Part shown: positions 32,220-41,849 of the stretch, piece by piece
Numbering within the stretch: position 1 is the first letter of the stretch
Layout: every line of letters starts with the position of its first letter
Assembly (NCBI GenBank): GCA_963811775.1
Contig: CAWESO010000019.1
Coordinates: 288,136-352,135, forward strand
Length of the DNA: 64,000 nucleotides
Direction of reading: 5' to 3'
Source: Chersky-840 sp963811775
Lineage (GTDB): Bacteria > Actinomycetota > Acidimicrobiia > Acidimicrobiales > UBA8190
The notes under the pieces: generated by a model
The model's input: only the letters and a program-made list of their open reading frames with translations
What the model was told of the DNA's origin: nothing
Database searches by the model: none
Program-made: the position numbers and the translations under genes

Positions 32220-34841
32220 ATGAGGACAAGCTCGGATGCCGATGTGTTGAACATGCGGAGACGCCGGACCGGCACCGTGGTCGAGACCGAGGAGTCGGCA
32301 CCCTCGGAGTTGGCGCCCCCGGAGCCTGCGCCCCCGGAGCCTGCGCCCGCGGAGCCGGCGCCCGAGGACAGGCCGCGGGTGGCGCCGCACCGCGTCGTCG
32401 TCCGCGCCCTGCTCGCCCTGTTCCTCGTCGCCGGGCTCGCCGGCGCGGCGGTGGCCGGGTGGCAGTCGAAGAACGCCGCGGCGCGCCAGACCCAGCAGGC
32501 CTTCACCCAGCAGGCGTCGGGGATCGCCGCCAGCGTCACGAAGGCGTTGCAGCGCGACGCAGATCTCACCACCGCCACGCGCGCCGTCGTCGAGCAGAAC
32601 CCCAGCCTGAACAACGCCCAGCTCGCATCGTGGTTCACGGCACTGACGCCCTCGGGCCTCACCGACGCCAGCGGCGTGGTCCACATCGAGAAGCTGACGC
32701 CGACGCAGTACTACTACTTCCGGGTGGCGATCGCCGCTGACCCGACGAGCGCGGCGTCCGCGGGTGCGCCCTTTACGATCACCCCCAGCTCGGCCACACC
32801 GCCGTACTGCCTGACCCGGCTCCTGGCGGTGCGGGCCTCGTTGCGGAGCACCGCCGACCTGGCGCTGCCGCCCGGCCTCGATTGGTGCTCCACGTCCGCC
32901 GACGCCGCGCTCAGCGCCTCGGGGGCGAGCGGCCAGCTCGAGGCCGCGAAGCTGCTCGGCACCGACGAGGGCCGTGTGCTGGGAATCACCTCCCAGGCCG
33001 GGACGGCGCCGGGGAACGCGGCCATCGAGACGCTGCAGTCTCTCAACCACGCCTTCGGCTCCACCGTCGTGATCCTGGCCCCCCTCTACGGCGGCCCGAC
33101 TCCGTCCACGGCCGCCGGCCGCGCCGCCGCCCTCCAGGGATGGGTGGGAGGGATCTTCGACACGAGCAAGATCCTCAGCGGTGCCGTGGGTGGCGACCGC
33201 GACCTCGACGTGACCCTGTCCGGGGTGAACCCCGGATCGGGGCGGCAGGTGGTGGCAACCGCCGACACCACGAACACCGCCGGCGGGCTCGTCGACACCA
33301 TCCCGATGACCGCCGGGCCGCGCTGGTTCGTCACCGTTCGGCAATCGCTCGTGTCGGGCACGGCCACGGGGAACACCCGGGGCCTCGTGGTCGGGGGACT
33401 GGTCGCACTGGCGACGCTGATCCTGTTCTTCGTGCTGCGGGCGCTGGTCGTCTCTCGGCGACGCGCCCTCGACGAATCGGCCGAGCAGTCGGGCGAGCTG
33501 CACCACATGGCCCTGCACGACGTGCTCACCGGGCTCCCCAATCGTTCGCTCGTCATCGACCGGGCCGATCAGATGCTCGTCCGGAGCCGCCGCACCCAGC
33601 TGCCGACGGCCGCGCTCATGCTCGGGATCGACCGCTTCAAGGAGTTCAACGACGTCCACGGGCACCAGACCGGCGACGAGCTCTTGCTGGCGATCGCCGA
33701 TCGCCTGAAGTCGGTCCTGCGCGAGGCCGACACGGTGGGGCGGGTGCTCGGCGACGAGTTCATCGTGTTGACCGACGGCGCATCGCTGGCGGCCGGGCCC
33801 GAGCTCGTGGCCGAGCGCATCCTCGAGGTGGTGCGTGAGCCCTTCTACCTGGGCGAGGGGCACCTGGAGCCCTACACCGTGACGGCGTCGGTGGGCGTCG
33901 CCCTCGGTCCCCGTGTCGACGCCGAGCACCTGTTGCAGGACTCCGAGAGCGCCCTAGCCCAGGCCAAGGAGGCCGGACGGGACCGTTACGCCGTGTTGGG
34001 CCAGGACATGCCCCAGGCCATCGAGACCCGCCAGGCGTTCGAGAACGAGCTCCGCAGCGCGGTGGCGACGGATCAATTCTTCCTCCGCTACCAGCCCATC
34101 TTCGACATCGACACCAGGTCCACCACGGGAGTCGAGGCGCTTCTGCGCTGGCAGCATCCCACCCGCCGGGTCATTCCCCCCGATCATTTCCTTCCGTTGC
34201 TCGAAGAGACCGGGCTGATCGTGCCGCTGGGCCGGTGGGTGCTGAAGGAGGCCTGCCGTCAAGGAGCCGCCCTGCACCGCAGCGGCTACCTCATCACGAT
34301 GTCGGTCAACTTGTCCGCTCGCCAGCTCGAGTCCGACACGTTGCTCACCGACGTCGGTGACGCCTTGACGGCGTCGGGCTTCGCGCCCAGTGCGCTCGTG
34401 CTCGAGATCACCGAGACGACGATCATGCACGACACCGCGCTCATGGTGGACCGGCTCGTCGCCCTGAAGGGGCTCGGCGTGCGCATCGCCATCGACGACT
34501 TCGGCACCGGGTACTCGTCCCTGGCCTACCTGCGCCAGTTCCCGATCGACATCTTGAAGATCGACCGCTCGTTCATCAGCTCGTTGGCGACGACGCGGGA
34601 CTCCTCGATGCTGATCCACACCCTGGTCCAGTTCGGCAAGACCCTGGGCCTCGAGACCATCGCCGAAGGCATCGAGGAGGAGGGCCAGATCGACCCCCTC
34701 CTCGCCGAGCAGTGCGAAACCGGACAGGGCTTCCTCTACGGCCGGCCCCTGTCGCCGACGCAGCTCGACATCTTCCTCCGCACCCATCTGACCCACGACG
34801 CCCCTCTGTGGATCGTCCCTCCGAACCAGGTCGCGACGTAG
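32220..34841 (+). CDS. membrane GGDEF-EAL protein with CHASE-like sensor and altered GGDEF
   Basis: 873 residues from ATG 32220; GTG 32199 and ATG 32253 are alternatives. After a Pro/Glu-rich cytoplasmic lead comes a membrane segment (~60-80), a large extracytoplasmic domain (~85-385) resembling CHASE sensors, a second membrane segment (~390-412), then GGDEF and EAL domains. The cyclase signature reads LGDEF (510-514) instead of GGDEF, so synthesis may be weak or absent. The EAL domain is intact: EALLRW at 639, 'DDFGTGYSSLAYLRQFP' and 'KIDRSF'. It probably acts mainly as a c-di-GMP phosphodiesterase controlled by an external ligand. Confidence 0.88.
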   Translation: MRTSSDADVLNMRRRRTGTVVETEESAPSELAPPEPAPPEPAPAEPAPEDRPRVAPHRVVVRALLALFLVAGLAGAAVAGWQSKNAAARQTQQAFTQQASGIAASVTKALQRDADLTTATRAVVEQNPSLNNAQLASWFTALTPSGLTDASGVVHIEKLTPTQYYYFRVAIAADPTSAASAGAPFTITPSSATPPYCLTRLLAVRASLRSTADLALPPGLDWCSTSADAALSASGASGQLEAAKLLGTDEGRVLGITSQAGTAPGNAAIETLQSLNHAFGSTVVILAPLYGGPTPSTAAGRAAALQGWVGGIFDTSKILSGAVGGDRDLDVTLSGVNPGSGRQVVATADTTNTAGGLVDTIPMTAGPRWFVTVRQSLVSGTATGNTRGLVVGGLVALATLILFFVLRALVVSRRRALDESAEQSGELHHMALHDVLTGLPNRSLVIDRADQMLVRSRRTQLPTAALMLGIDRFKEFNDVHGHQTGDELLLAIADRLKSVLREADTVGRVLGDEFIVLTDGASLAAGPELVAERILEVVREPFYLGEGHLEPYTVTASVGVALGPRVDAEHLLQDSESALAQAKEAGRDRYAVLGQDMPQAIETRQAFENELRSAVATDQFFLRYQPIFDIDTRSTTGVEALLRWQHPTRRVIPPDHFLPLLEETGLIVPLGRWVLKEACRQGAALHRSGYLITMSVNLSARQLESDTLLTDVGDALTASGFAPSALVLEITETTIMHDTALMVDRLVALKGLGVRIAIDDFGTGYSSLAYLRQFPIDILKIDRSFISSLATTRDSSMLIHTLVQFGKTLGLETIAEGIEEEGQIDPLLAEQCETGQGFLYGRPLSPTQLDIFLRTHLTHDAPLWIVPPNQVAT

Positions 34842-34943
34842 GGCCGGCACCGCCCGGGAGCCCCGGCCAGGCCCGGATGCCATGATGGACGGCAGCCGCC
34901 GAGCAGTGCGTGGCGACAGCGGGAAGATTCCGGGGAGGACCAC

Positions 34944-36146
34944 GTGAGGACCACAGCGCCGGTCACCGAGTGGGGGAGCGACTTCGACGTGCTCGACGCC
35001 GGGTACGTCGCTGACCCCTTCGGGATCTGGGACGAGTTGCGCACGACATGCCCGATCGCGCACACCGACCGGCGCGGCAGCACGTGGTTGCCGACCCGGT
35101 ACGAGGACGTGACCGCCATCGCCCACGACATCGAGCACTTCAGCTCGCTCGAGGTGGCCGTCATCCCCTTCGAGGGCGAAGAGCCCGAGGAGCCCGTGCT
35201 CCCCTACGGCCTGCCGCCCATCTCGGCCGACCCGCCCCTGCACACCTGGACGCGCCGGCTCCTCCTCCCGTGGTTCTCCCACAACCGGGTGGAGGGCTAC
35301 GAGGACATGACCCGGGCACTGTGCTCGGGCCTCATCGACGGATTCATCGCCGACGGCCGGGCCGACGCCGCGGCCGACTACGCCCAGCAGATCCCGGTGC
35401 GCGTGATCGCCCGCATCCTTGGTGTGAGCCCCGATCTGTCCGACACCTTCACCGGGTGGGTCCGCGACGTCCTCGAGTTCGCCGACGACCACGACCGTCG
35501 GGTCAACGGGGTGCAGGGCCTGCTGCAGTACTTCATCGACGAGGTGGCCAAGCGGAGGGTCGATCCCGGCGACGACCTGCTGAGCGAGCTCCTGCACACC
35601 GAGGTCGACGGGGCGCCCATCGAGGACAGCCTCGTGCTCGGCGCCGCCGCCCTCGTGCTCATCGCCGGAGTCGACACGACGTGGAGCGCGATCGGTTCGT
35701 CGCTGTGGCACCTGGCCACGCATCCCGACGACCGCCGACGCATGATCGAGGACCCCCAGGTCATGTCCCTGGCCGTCGAGGAATTGCTGCGCGCCTATTC
35801 GCCGGTGACCATGGCCCGCATCGTGACGACCGATGTCGACTACGCCGGCTGCCCGATGAAGGCCGGGGACAAGGTCCTCATGAACTTTCCGGCCGCCAAC
35901 CGCGACCCGGAGGTCTTCGCCGATCCCGACACCGTCGTCCTCGACCGGGCCCACAACCGTCACGTGGCCTTCGGATCGGGCATCCACCGCTGTGCGGGCT
36001 CCAACCTGGCCCGCATGGAATTGCGCGTGGCGCTCGAGGAGTGGCTGGCCCGCATCCCCGACTTCGCCCTGGCCGATGGTGAGGAGGTCACGTGGGCGGG
36101 CGGCCAGGTGCGCGGACCGCGGCTGCTGCCGGTGGTGTTCGGGTGA
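34944..36146 (+). CDS. cytochrome P450
   Basis: 400 residues from GTG with GGGGAGGACCAC just before it. Heme monooxygenase: I-helix 'LIAGVDTTWSAIG', K-helix 'EELLR', heme loop 'VAFGSGIHRCAGSNLARME' with the proximal Cys. 'ISADPPLHTWTRRLLLPWF' is the usual C-helix region. The stop overlaps the GTG of a ferredoxin gene, so the two form a redox pair. It is not closely similar to the P450 at 21.9 kb. Substrate unknown. Confidence 0.92.
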   Translation: MRTTAPVTEWGSDFDVLDAGYVADPFGIWDELRTTCPIAHTDRRGSTWLPTRYEDVTAIAHDIEHFSSLEVAVIPFEGEEPEEPVLPYGLPPISADPPLHTWTRRLLLPWFSHNRVEGYEDMTRALCSGLIDGFIADGRADAAADYAQQIPVRVIARILGVSPDLSDTFTGWVRDVLEFADDHDRRVNGVQGLLQYFIDEVAKRRVDPGDDLLSELLHTEVDGAPIEDSLVLGAAALVLIAGVDTTWSAIGSSLWHLATHPDDRRRMIEDPQVMSLAVEELLRAYSPVTMARIVTTDVDYAGCPMKAGDKVLMNFPAANRDPEVFADPDTVVLDRAHNRHVAFGSGIHRCAGSNLARMELRVALEEWLARIPDFALADGEEVTWAGGQVRGPRLLPVVFG

Positions 36147-36334
36147 GGATCCGGGTCGACCCCGACAAGTGCCAGGGGCACGCCCGGTGCTACGCGCTCG
36201 CCCCTGAGCTGTTCAGCGTCGACGACTACGGCCTGTCGACGGTCGTGGGCGACGGGTCGGTCCCACCCGACCTCGAAGAGCGAGCCCGTCTCGCCATCGC
36301 CAACTGCCCCGAGTTCGCCATCGACGAGGTCTGA
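36143..36334 (+). CDS. small [3Fe-4S]-type ferredoxin
   Basis: 63 residues from GTG overlapping the P450 stop. Motif C-Q-G-H-A-R-C followed later by N-C-P-E-F-A: the C-x-x-H-x-x-C...C-P arrangement of actinobacterial P450 ferredoxins, where His replaces the second Cys. It passes electrons from a reductase (not present here) to the cotranscribed P450. Length is typical. Confidence 0.92.
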   Translation: MRIRVDPDKCQGHARCYALAPELFSVDDYGLSTVVGDGSVPPDLEERARLAIANCPEFAIDEV

Positions 36335-36374
36335 CCGGCGCGATCGATCCTGAGCCGCTCGGCTCGGTGGGGTT

Positions 36375-36415
36375 CAGTTCGGAATCAGTGCTGGTTCAGT
36401 GCTGGTTCCGAACTG
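36375..36415. terminator. inverted repeat between convergent genes
   Basis: CAGTTCGGAA (36375-36384) and TTCCGAACTG (36406-36415) form a perfect 10-bp stem around a loop that contains repeats of GGTTCAGTGCT. It lies between the ferredoxin gene and the 3' end of the CocE-like gene, as a two-way terminator would. The GGTTCAGTGCT direct repeats continue to ~36430. Confidence 0.55.
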
Positions 36416-36417
36416 GT

Positions 36418-38706
36418 TCAGTGCTGGTTGGACATCGTGGCGTAGGCACGGCAGGGCTCGCCGCGCAGTGCGCCGCACGCGGGCATGGCCGAGGGCACCT
36501 CGACGCCGTGGACGACGTTGACCGCCAGCGACGATGCCATCGTGCCGCCCAGGGCCAGCGTGTCGGCGACCGACCCGTGCGTCGCCGGCGTGGCGAACGC
36601 CCACGCCGGCCGGTCGCCTCCCGGTGCGGAGATGACGATGCGCAGACGGGTGCCGGTCCGGAACGCGTGGGCGATGGGGTCGATCGGGATCCGGACGAGG
36701 GTGTAATGGCCCGCCGGGAGGTTGTGGCGGTCCGCCTTCAGGTACGAGGGCACGGGGTCGAGGGTCGTCGACGAGGACGAGAGCGTGTGGTTGGCGGCGC
36801 GCAGGAAGCCCGAGGTGACGTACTCCTCCTGGGTCTCGCCCGGTCGGACCTCGGTTACCGTCACCTGGAGGTCGGTGTCCGCCGCGGTGGATCGCAACCA
36901 CAGGTCGAGACTGGCAGGGCCGACGATCGTGGTGGGGGAGGTGAACGCCGGTGTCTCGAAGGCGACGCCGTTGGCGGCCGGGACCGGCGTCCAGTCGTAG
37001 GGAGGCTGCGCCGCCCATGCGTTGCCCGACGGGAGATCTGTCCGGGGTCGGACAGAGGGATCGGGCCGGAACGCGGCGTTGGAGGACGCACCCTTGGTGG
37101 CGCGCAGCGATCCGTCAGACCCCAGGTAGTAGCGGATGACGGTGCCGTGCGGGGGCCACGAGGCGTAGTCGGCTTCGAACGTCGGCTGCATGGCGCCGGG
37201 GCCGAGGGAACCTCCACCGTTGTCGAACAACACCCGGACGCGCGGGTCCTGCGCGGCGAAGTCCGCCTTCGCCACGCCGAGGGACGGGTCGCTCGTGAAT
37301 CGCACCGGCGGGGGGGTCATCGACTTCCCCCCTCCTGTCGCCTGGGCGTAGACCTCAGGGGCGAGAAGGTTCAGGAACGGGTTCTGCGTGGGCACCTGAC
37401 CCGCCACGTAGATGTCGAGGAACTCGAGCCAGCGCGACAACGTCGCCGGCCCCAGGGAGTCGATGTGCGTGCCGTTGAGCATGGTGGCGTAGACGGTCTT
37501 GTCGTGGCCCAGGGCGGTGATCAGTGCCGGCCACTGGGGCCCCGTCTGCTCGTCCTCGAGCGCGCCCACCAGGAACACGGGCACCTTGACGTGGGTGGCC
37601 CACATCGCCGGCGAGCGCTGGTTGAACAGCGACGGCACCCGGCTCAGGCCGGGGCCGACCAACGAGGCGAGCTTCTGGGCCTCGGGATGCAGGACCTGGT
37701 TGGCGAGACACGTCGTGTCCCCCGTGGCGATCTCGGCGGTGGCCCACGGTTGCCCCCCCTTCGGCGCGGCCTGCGCGTCGACGATGCGCTGGGCGATCCA
37801 GCTCCCGGCGAACCCGTTGTTGTAGATGCCCCCCGGGTAGCCGGTGGAGAAGAGGTCGTCGGTGGAGCTGAGCGGTGCGATGGCGGCCAGGTCGGGAGGG
37901 TCGGTGCCCGCCACCTCGAACTGCGAGATGCCCGAGTAGGAGATGCCGACCATGCCCACCTTGTGGTGCAGCGCCCATGGCTGGGCCCCGACCGTCTGGA
38001 TGATGTCGTAGCCGTCGTAGTCCGACGGCAAGCCGAAGAGGTCGAAGGCGCCCCCCGAACATCCCGTCCCCCGCATCTGCACGCTGACGGTGGCGAATCC
38101 GAGCAAGGGGGCGACGACGCTCCCGACCACGGTGGCGGTGTCGGGGAGCAAGGGGTCGCTCGTCGGCGCCTTGCCCTCCAGCGCGTCGATCAGGCTGTGC
38201 GGAGCCGCGATGGCGTACCCGGAGTACTCGATGACCGTGGGGAAGGGGCCGTCGGCCAAGGTCTTGCCCGGTGGCAGGCGCACGGTGGCGGCGATGGAGA
38301 TCCCGTCGCGCATGCGCACATAGTTGAGGCCGGCGTGGAGATGTTGGCCGGCGTAGAACGAGGGCGGCGGCGTCGAGTCGGTCGACAGGACCGCGAACGT
38401 CGCCGTGGCGCGCTTCTTGCCGGCGGACTCCTCGAAGCGGTAGCCGCGGCCCGCGCTGAGGTTGCGGATGATGAGGCCACCGAGGCTGTTGACCACGCCC
38501 GAGCCCACCCTTGAGCCCGACCCGTTCAGCAGGGTGAGGTGCTCCCCCGGCGTAGCGCCGATGACGTAGGCCTCCCCGATCGACCCGTGTCCCTGGAAGT
38601 GCGCCGCGGCGAAGCTCGGTGCGGCGGTCGTCGCCACCAGGATCCCGGCTGTCACCACCGCTGCCAACCCGGCGGCGGCGAGCCGCTTGAACAAGGTCCC
38701 CCGCAC
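36418..38706 (-). CDS. secreted CocE/X-Pro dipeptidyl-peptidase-like hydrolase
   Basis: 762 residues from GTG with GGGAG upstream. Signal peptide at ~1-34 ending AAPSFAAA. The alpha/beta-hydrolase core has the nucleophile Ser in 'GMVGISYSGISQF'; 'VRMRDGISIAATVRLP' and 'GTGCSGGAFDLF' are the CocE/PepX start. The acid lies near 'VGALEDEQTGPQ' and the His in 'LNGTHIDSL'. The C-terminal ~220 residues form the jelly-roll domain of the family ('LDLWLRSTAADTDLQVTVTEV'). It likely cleaves esters or proline-containing peptides outside the cell. Length is larger than cocaine esterase (~574) owing to an N-terminal ~110-residue extra domain. Confidence 0.85.
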   Translation of the reverse strand: MRGTLFKRLAAAGLAAVVTAGILVATTAAPSFAAAHFQGHGSIGEAYVIGATPGEHLTLLNGSGSRVGSGVVNSLGGLIIRNLSAGRGYRFEESAGKKRATATFAVLSTDSTPPPSFYAGQHLHAGLNYVRMRDGISIAATVRLPPGKTLADGPFPTVIEYSGYAIAAPHSLIDALEGKAPTSDPLLPDTATVVGSVVAPLLGFATVSVQMRGTGCSGGAFDLFGLPSDYDGYDIIQTVGAQPWALHHKVGMVGISYSGISQFEVAGTDPPDLAAIAPLSSTDDLFSTGYPGGIYNNGFAGSWIAQRIVDAQAAPKGGQPWATAEIATGDTTCLANQVLHPEAQKLASLVGPGLSRVPSLFNQRSPAMWATHVKVPVFLVGALEDEQTGPQWPALITALGHDKTVYATMLNGTHIDSLGPATLSRWLEFLDIYVAGQVPTQNPFLNLLAPEVYAQATGGGKSMTPPPVRFTSDPSLGVAKADFAAQDPRVRVLFDNGGGSLGPGAMQPTFEADYASWPPHGTVIRYYLGSDGSLRATKGASSNAAFRPDPSVRPRTDLPSGNAWAAQPPYDWTPVPAANGVAFETPAFTSPTTIVGPASLDLWLRSTAADTDLQVTVTEVRPGETQEEYVTSGFLRAANHTLSSSSTTLDPVPSYLKADRHNLPAGHYTLVRIPIDPIAHAFRTGTRLRIVISAPGGDRPAWAFATPATHGSVADTLALGGTMASSLAVNVVHGVEVPSAMPACGALRGEPCRAYATMSNQH

Positions 38707-38829
38707 AGAGCACTCCCCATTGCGCCCGCCACCCCCGAGGGCGGCACGAATCGCGTCGTCAGGGTAGTCGGGGTCAGCTGGGGCCGGTGAGCGAGACGTC
38801 GCCGCGCTGCGAACGGGCCGCAGCGCGGC

Positions 38830-39558
38830 TCAGCCCCGGGGCAAACGGGGAGGTAACCCCGAACCGAAGGGACCGACGTCGAAGCCGGCGGTCCCGTAGG
38901 CGAAGCGCAAGGGCTCGGGGACGAGCAGGGGGCTGGAGGTCCGGGGCGGGGTGATCTGGAGCCACTTGCCTTCGTAGCAGGCGTTGGGCGTTCCCGTCGG
39001 CGCCGACCCCGGAGTGAGGATGACGTCGCACACGTCGGGGTACGAGAGCTCGAACCACGCTCGCGCCTCGGGTGCGACGACCACGGCCGTCGCCGCCGCC
39101 GCGGCCGCGCCGGTGCTGGCGCCCATGGTGGCGACATCCTGGGTGGCGGCGGGGAGGGCCGTGCCGTTGGCACTGTTGACGGCCAGGCCCGGGTAGCCCT
39201 GCAGCGTGCACTGTGAGAGGGAGATGTTGGTGAGCGACACCGTCTCGTAGGTCGTGTCGCTGACGTCCTCCCAATTGGTCACGCTGCCGCTCAGCTGGCC
39301 GCTGACACACGGGGGCGGACCGGACGCGAGCGTCGTGCGGGGCACCGACGAGGTGGAGGCGTCGGTCCCCCGGGAGCTGTGGGCCGGCGACGCGTAGTAC
39401 TTGCGCAGCGCCACCACCATCCGGTCGATCCCGAAGGCGGCGCCCCCCGCCGCGATCGTGACGCTCAGGACCAGAATGACGATGCGGGCGCGCCGCCACA
39501 GGCGGCGGCGCCGGACCCGGCGCTGCACCATCTGCTGGACCGATTGCGGGTTCTTCAT
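38830..39558 (-). CDS. membrane-anchored DUF4232-like protein
   Basis: 242 residues. Basic N-terminus (RRVRRRRLWRRAR), then one membrane segment at ~26-46, then an extracellular domain. Features 'VSLTNISLSQCTLQGYPGLAV', Cys pairs and 'AWFELSYPDVC' recall DUF4232, a beta-sandwich domain of actinobacterial surface proteins. Function unknown. Confidence 0.72.
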   Translation of the reverse strand: MKNPQSVQQMVQRRVRRRRLWRRARIVILVLSVTIAAGGAAFGIDRMVVALRKYYASPAHSSRGTDASTSSVPRTTLASGPPPCVSGQLSGSVTNWEDVSDTTYETVSLTNISLSQCTLQGYPGLAVNSANGTALPAATQDVATMGASTGAAAAAATAVVVAPEARAWFELSYPDVCDVILTPGSAPTGTPNACYEGKWLQITPPRTSSPLLVPEPLRFAYGTAGFDVGPFGSGLPPRLPRG

Positions 39559-39843
39559 GTCCGGGTGGTACCCATCCTCGATCAGATCGTCATCCCCGGC
39601 CCCCCACTACAGCGGTCCGGGGCGAAACGTGATCGGTATCTTCGGTCACAAAGCCGCCCGGTGAGAAGTCGGGAGCCCGCCGGCTCCCACGCGGGGGCGT
39701 GCCCCGCCCCGGTGGCCGGTGGCGCACGGCTCGGGACCGGACCTGGGGCCGGGGGGTCCGAGCGCGATTGCGGTGCCTCACCCACGCGAGCGATCCTGGG
39801 ACGCTCGGCGTCTGCGACCGCCTCGCCGGCAGGGAGAGAGCGA

Positions 39844-40797
39844 ATGGGGGCACGTCGAGCCCGCGACGAGGAAGTCACCACCTGGAGGGAGCACGGATGG
39901 GTGCTCCTCGAGGGCCTCGTCCCGGTCGAGGAGATCGACGCCGCGTCGGAGGATCTCCATGTCCTGTTCCCGCGCCCGGCCGAGTACCACGCCGACCCGG
40001 TGGGGGAGACCGAGCGCCGGCTCGGGCGCCCCGCTCCGGTCGACGAGTTTCCCTGGCCGCCCGACGGGCCCGGGTTCCGACACGATCAGCACCGCTGGAT
40101 GGGCGAGTTCCCGTTCCCCGGCTCCGGCGCGCTGAACCGGCTCGTCGTCCACCCGTCGATCGTGGACTTCGCCACCCGGGCGCTCGACAGCTCCGACATC
40201 CGCCTGTACCAGGCGTCGGTGTCGGCCAAGTACACCGGCATCACCAATTACGAGCAGCCCATGCACACCGACCGCAACCACTCGTGGCTCCCGGCGGTGG
40301 GCCGGGCGCCATGGTGGCACATCGAGGGCTTCCTGTACCTCTCCGACGTCGGTACGACAACCGCCCCCACCCACCTGGTGTCGGTGCGCGAGTCGGCGCC
40401 GCGTCGCACGACCGTGCCGCTCGTCATGCCCAAAGGGGACCGCGCCCTGTACCGCGCCGAGCGGGGCCCGACGGGCGTGCGGGGCTCGTACCTGGCCTAC
40501 CGCCCCGACGTCTTTCACCGGGCCGTGGATCTCACCGAGCCCAACGGCGCGCGCTACCTCCTCAACGTCAGCTTCAAGCAGGCCGGCCAGGACTGGGTGG
40601 GCTATCACACCATGCAGTCGCGGTCCACGTCGCCCCACTGGGTGGCCTTCGTCGAGGGATCGACCCCGTCGGAATTGGCGCTGTTCGGCTTTCCCCCTCC
40701 CGGCCACGCCATCTGGAGCGCCGGCCTCCTCGACGAGACGCAACGCCTCTACCCACGGCTCGACCTCACTCCCTGGCGCGCCGCGCTCACCAGCTGA
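39844..40797 (+). CDS. phytanoyl-CoA dioxygenase-family protein
   Basis: 317 residues from ATG with GGGAGAGAG just upstream. Fe(II)/2-oxoglutarate oxygenase fold. Metal ligands are suggested by 'QPMHTDRNHSW' (H-x-D) and 'RPDVFHRAVDL' (distal His), with an Arg ~10 residues later for 2-oxoglutarate. 'WREHGWVLLEGLVPVEEI' is the classic PhyH start. It hydroxylates an unidentified substrate. It stands alone on this strand; the inverted repeat CGGGTC-CC-GACCCG at 40833-40846 follows it. Confidence 0.82.
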   Translation: MGARRARDEEVTTWREHGWVLLEGLVPVEEIDAASEDLHVLFPRPAEYHADPVGETERRLGRPAPVDEFPWPPDGPGFRHDQHRWMGEFPFPGSGALNRLVVHPSIVDFATRALDSSDIRLYQASVSAKYTGITNYEQPMHTDRNHSWLPAVGRAPWWHIEGFLYLSDVGTTTAPTHLVSVRESAPRRTTVPLVMPKGDRALYRAERGPTGVRGSYLAYRPDVFHRAVDLTEPNGARYLLNVSFKQAGQDWVGYHTMQSRSTSPHWVAFVEGSTPSELALFGFPPPGHAIWSAGLLDETQRLYPRLDLTPWRAALTS

Positions 40798-40942
40798 GCC
40801 CACGGAAACCGGGTGTCTCTCGGTCTCCCATTCGGGTCCCGACCCGGATTCTCAGGGAATCGAAAGCAAGGTCCGATACGCCTAGGCGGGGGCCTCTCGG
40901 GGTCCGACGACCAGGCGCCGACCAGGGCGGAGCGGAGGAACC

Positions 40943-41833
40943 ATGCACGAGCCGTTGTCGAAGCCCGAAGCATCGCCGGCGCGCCGGCGCGCTCGGGGAT
41001 GGGCCCTCGCCGCCGCCTCGTTGGCCGTGCTCGCCGCCGCTTGCAGCAGTGCGTCGGGCTCGCCGCAGGCCTCGTCGGGGGGCTCGACGACCACCACGCC
41101 GACCAGCCGCCCGGTCGCGTCCGGCTCGGTGGCATCGGTGTCGGGATCGTCGATGAAGGTGTCGAGCCAATTCGCGGGGACGACGACGGTCACGTGGACG
41201 TCGGCCACCACGTTCTCCCAGACGGTGGCGGGCACGGCTCGGGATGTCACCCGGGGCAGCTGCGTGAGCGTGACGGGGACGCCACCCTCGAGCGGCTCCG
41301 CCTCGGGCCCGATCGTGGCTCGCGCCATCGTGATCACCGGGAACGCCTCGCCGTGCCCGGCCGCAGGCGGGGCCGGTGCCGGCGCCGGCCGCGGTTTTGG
41401 CGGCAGCGGTGGCGGCAACGGCGGGGGAGGGTTCGGCGGAGGCGGCGGAGGCGGCGGATTCGGGGGAGGCAACTTCTCGCTGGCGTCGGCGTCGGGGAAG
41501 GTCGCCTCGGTGGCGGGCGCGTCGGTGACGATCAACGGCACCGGCCGCATCGTCGGCTCCGGCGGGACGTCGAGTGCCGGTACCGCGACCGCTCCCGTCA
41601 CGATCGACGTCTCGACGTCCTCGTCGACCACCTACACCAAGACCGAGGCCGCGGGAGCCTCTGCGGTGGCTGTCGGGCGCTGTGTGACCGTGATCGGCGC
41701 TGCGGGTGCAGGCGGGACCGTGACGGCGACTGCCGTGAGCATCCGCGCCCCGGGGCCTAACGGGTGTGGTGGTTTCGGTGGCCGGGGAGGGGCGCGCGGG
41801 GCCGCCGGTGGGGCGGGCGGCATTCCGGCCTGA
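40943..41833 (+). CDS. glycine-rich lipoprotein with two DUF5666-like domains
   Basis: 296 residues. Lipobox 'LAVLAAACSS' follows a basic start, so it is probably a lipid-anchored surface protein. Two similar beta-rich domains ('VASGSVASVSGSSMKVSS...' and 'SGKVASVAGASVTINGTG...') resemble DUF5666-type repeats and are joined by a Gly-rich linker (GGGGFGGGG-type). The C-terminus is also Gly-rich. Function unknown; binding or structural role likely. Confidence 0.75.
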   Translation: MHEPLSKPEASPARRRARGWALAAASLAVLAAACSSASGSPQASSGGSTTTTPTSRPVASGSVASVSGSSMKVSSQFAGTTTVTWTSATTFSQTVAGTARDVTRGSCVSVTGTPPSSGSASGPIVARAIVITGNASPCPAAGGAGAGAGRGFGGSGGGNGGGGFGGGGGGGGFGGGNFSLASASGKVASVAGASVTINGTGRIVGSGGTSSAGTATAPVTIDVSTSSSTTYTKTEAAGASAVAVGRCVTVIGAAGAGGTVTATAVSIRAPGPNGCGGFGGRGGARGAAGGAGGIPA

Positions 41834-41849
41834 CGCCGCAGTCTCTGGC

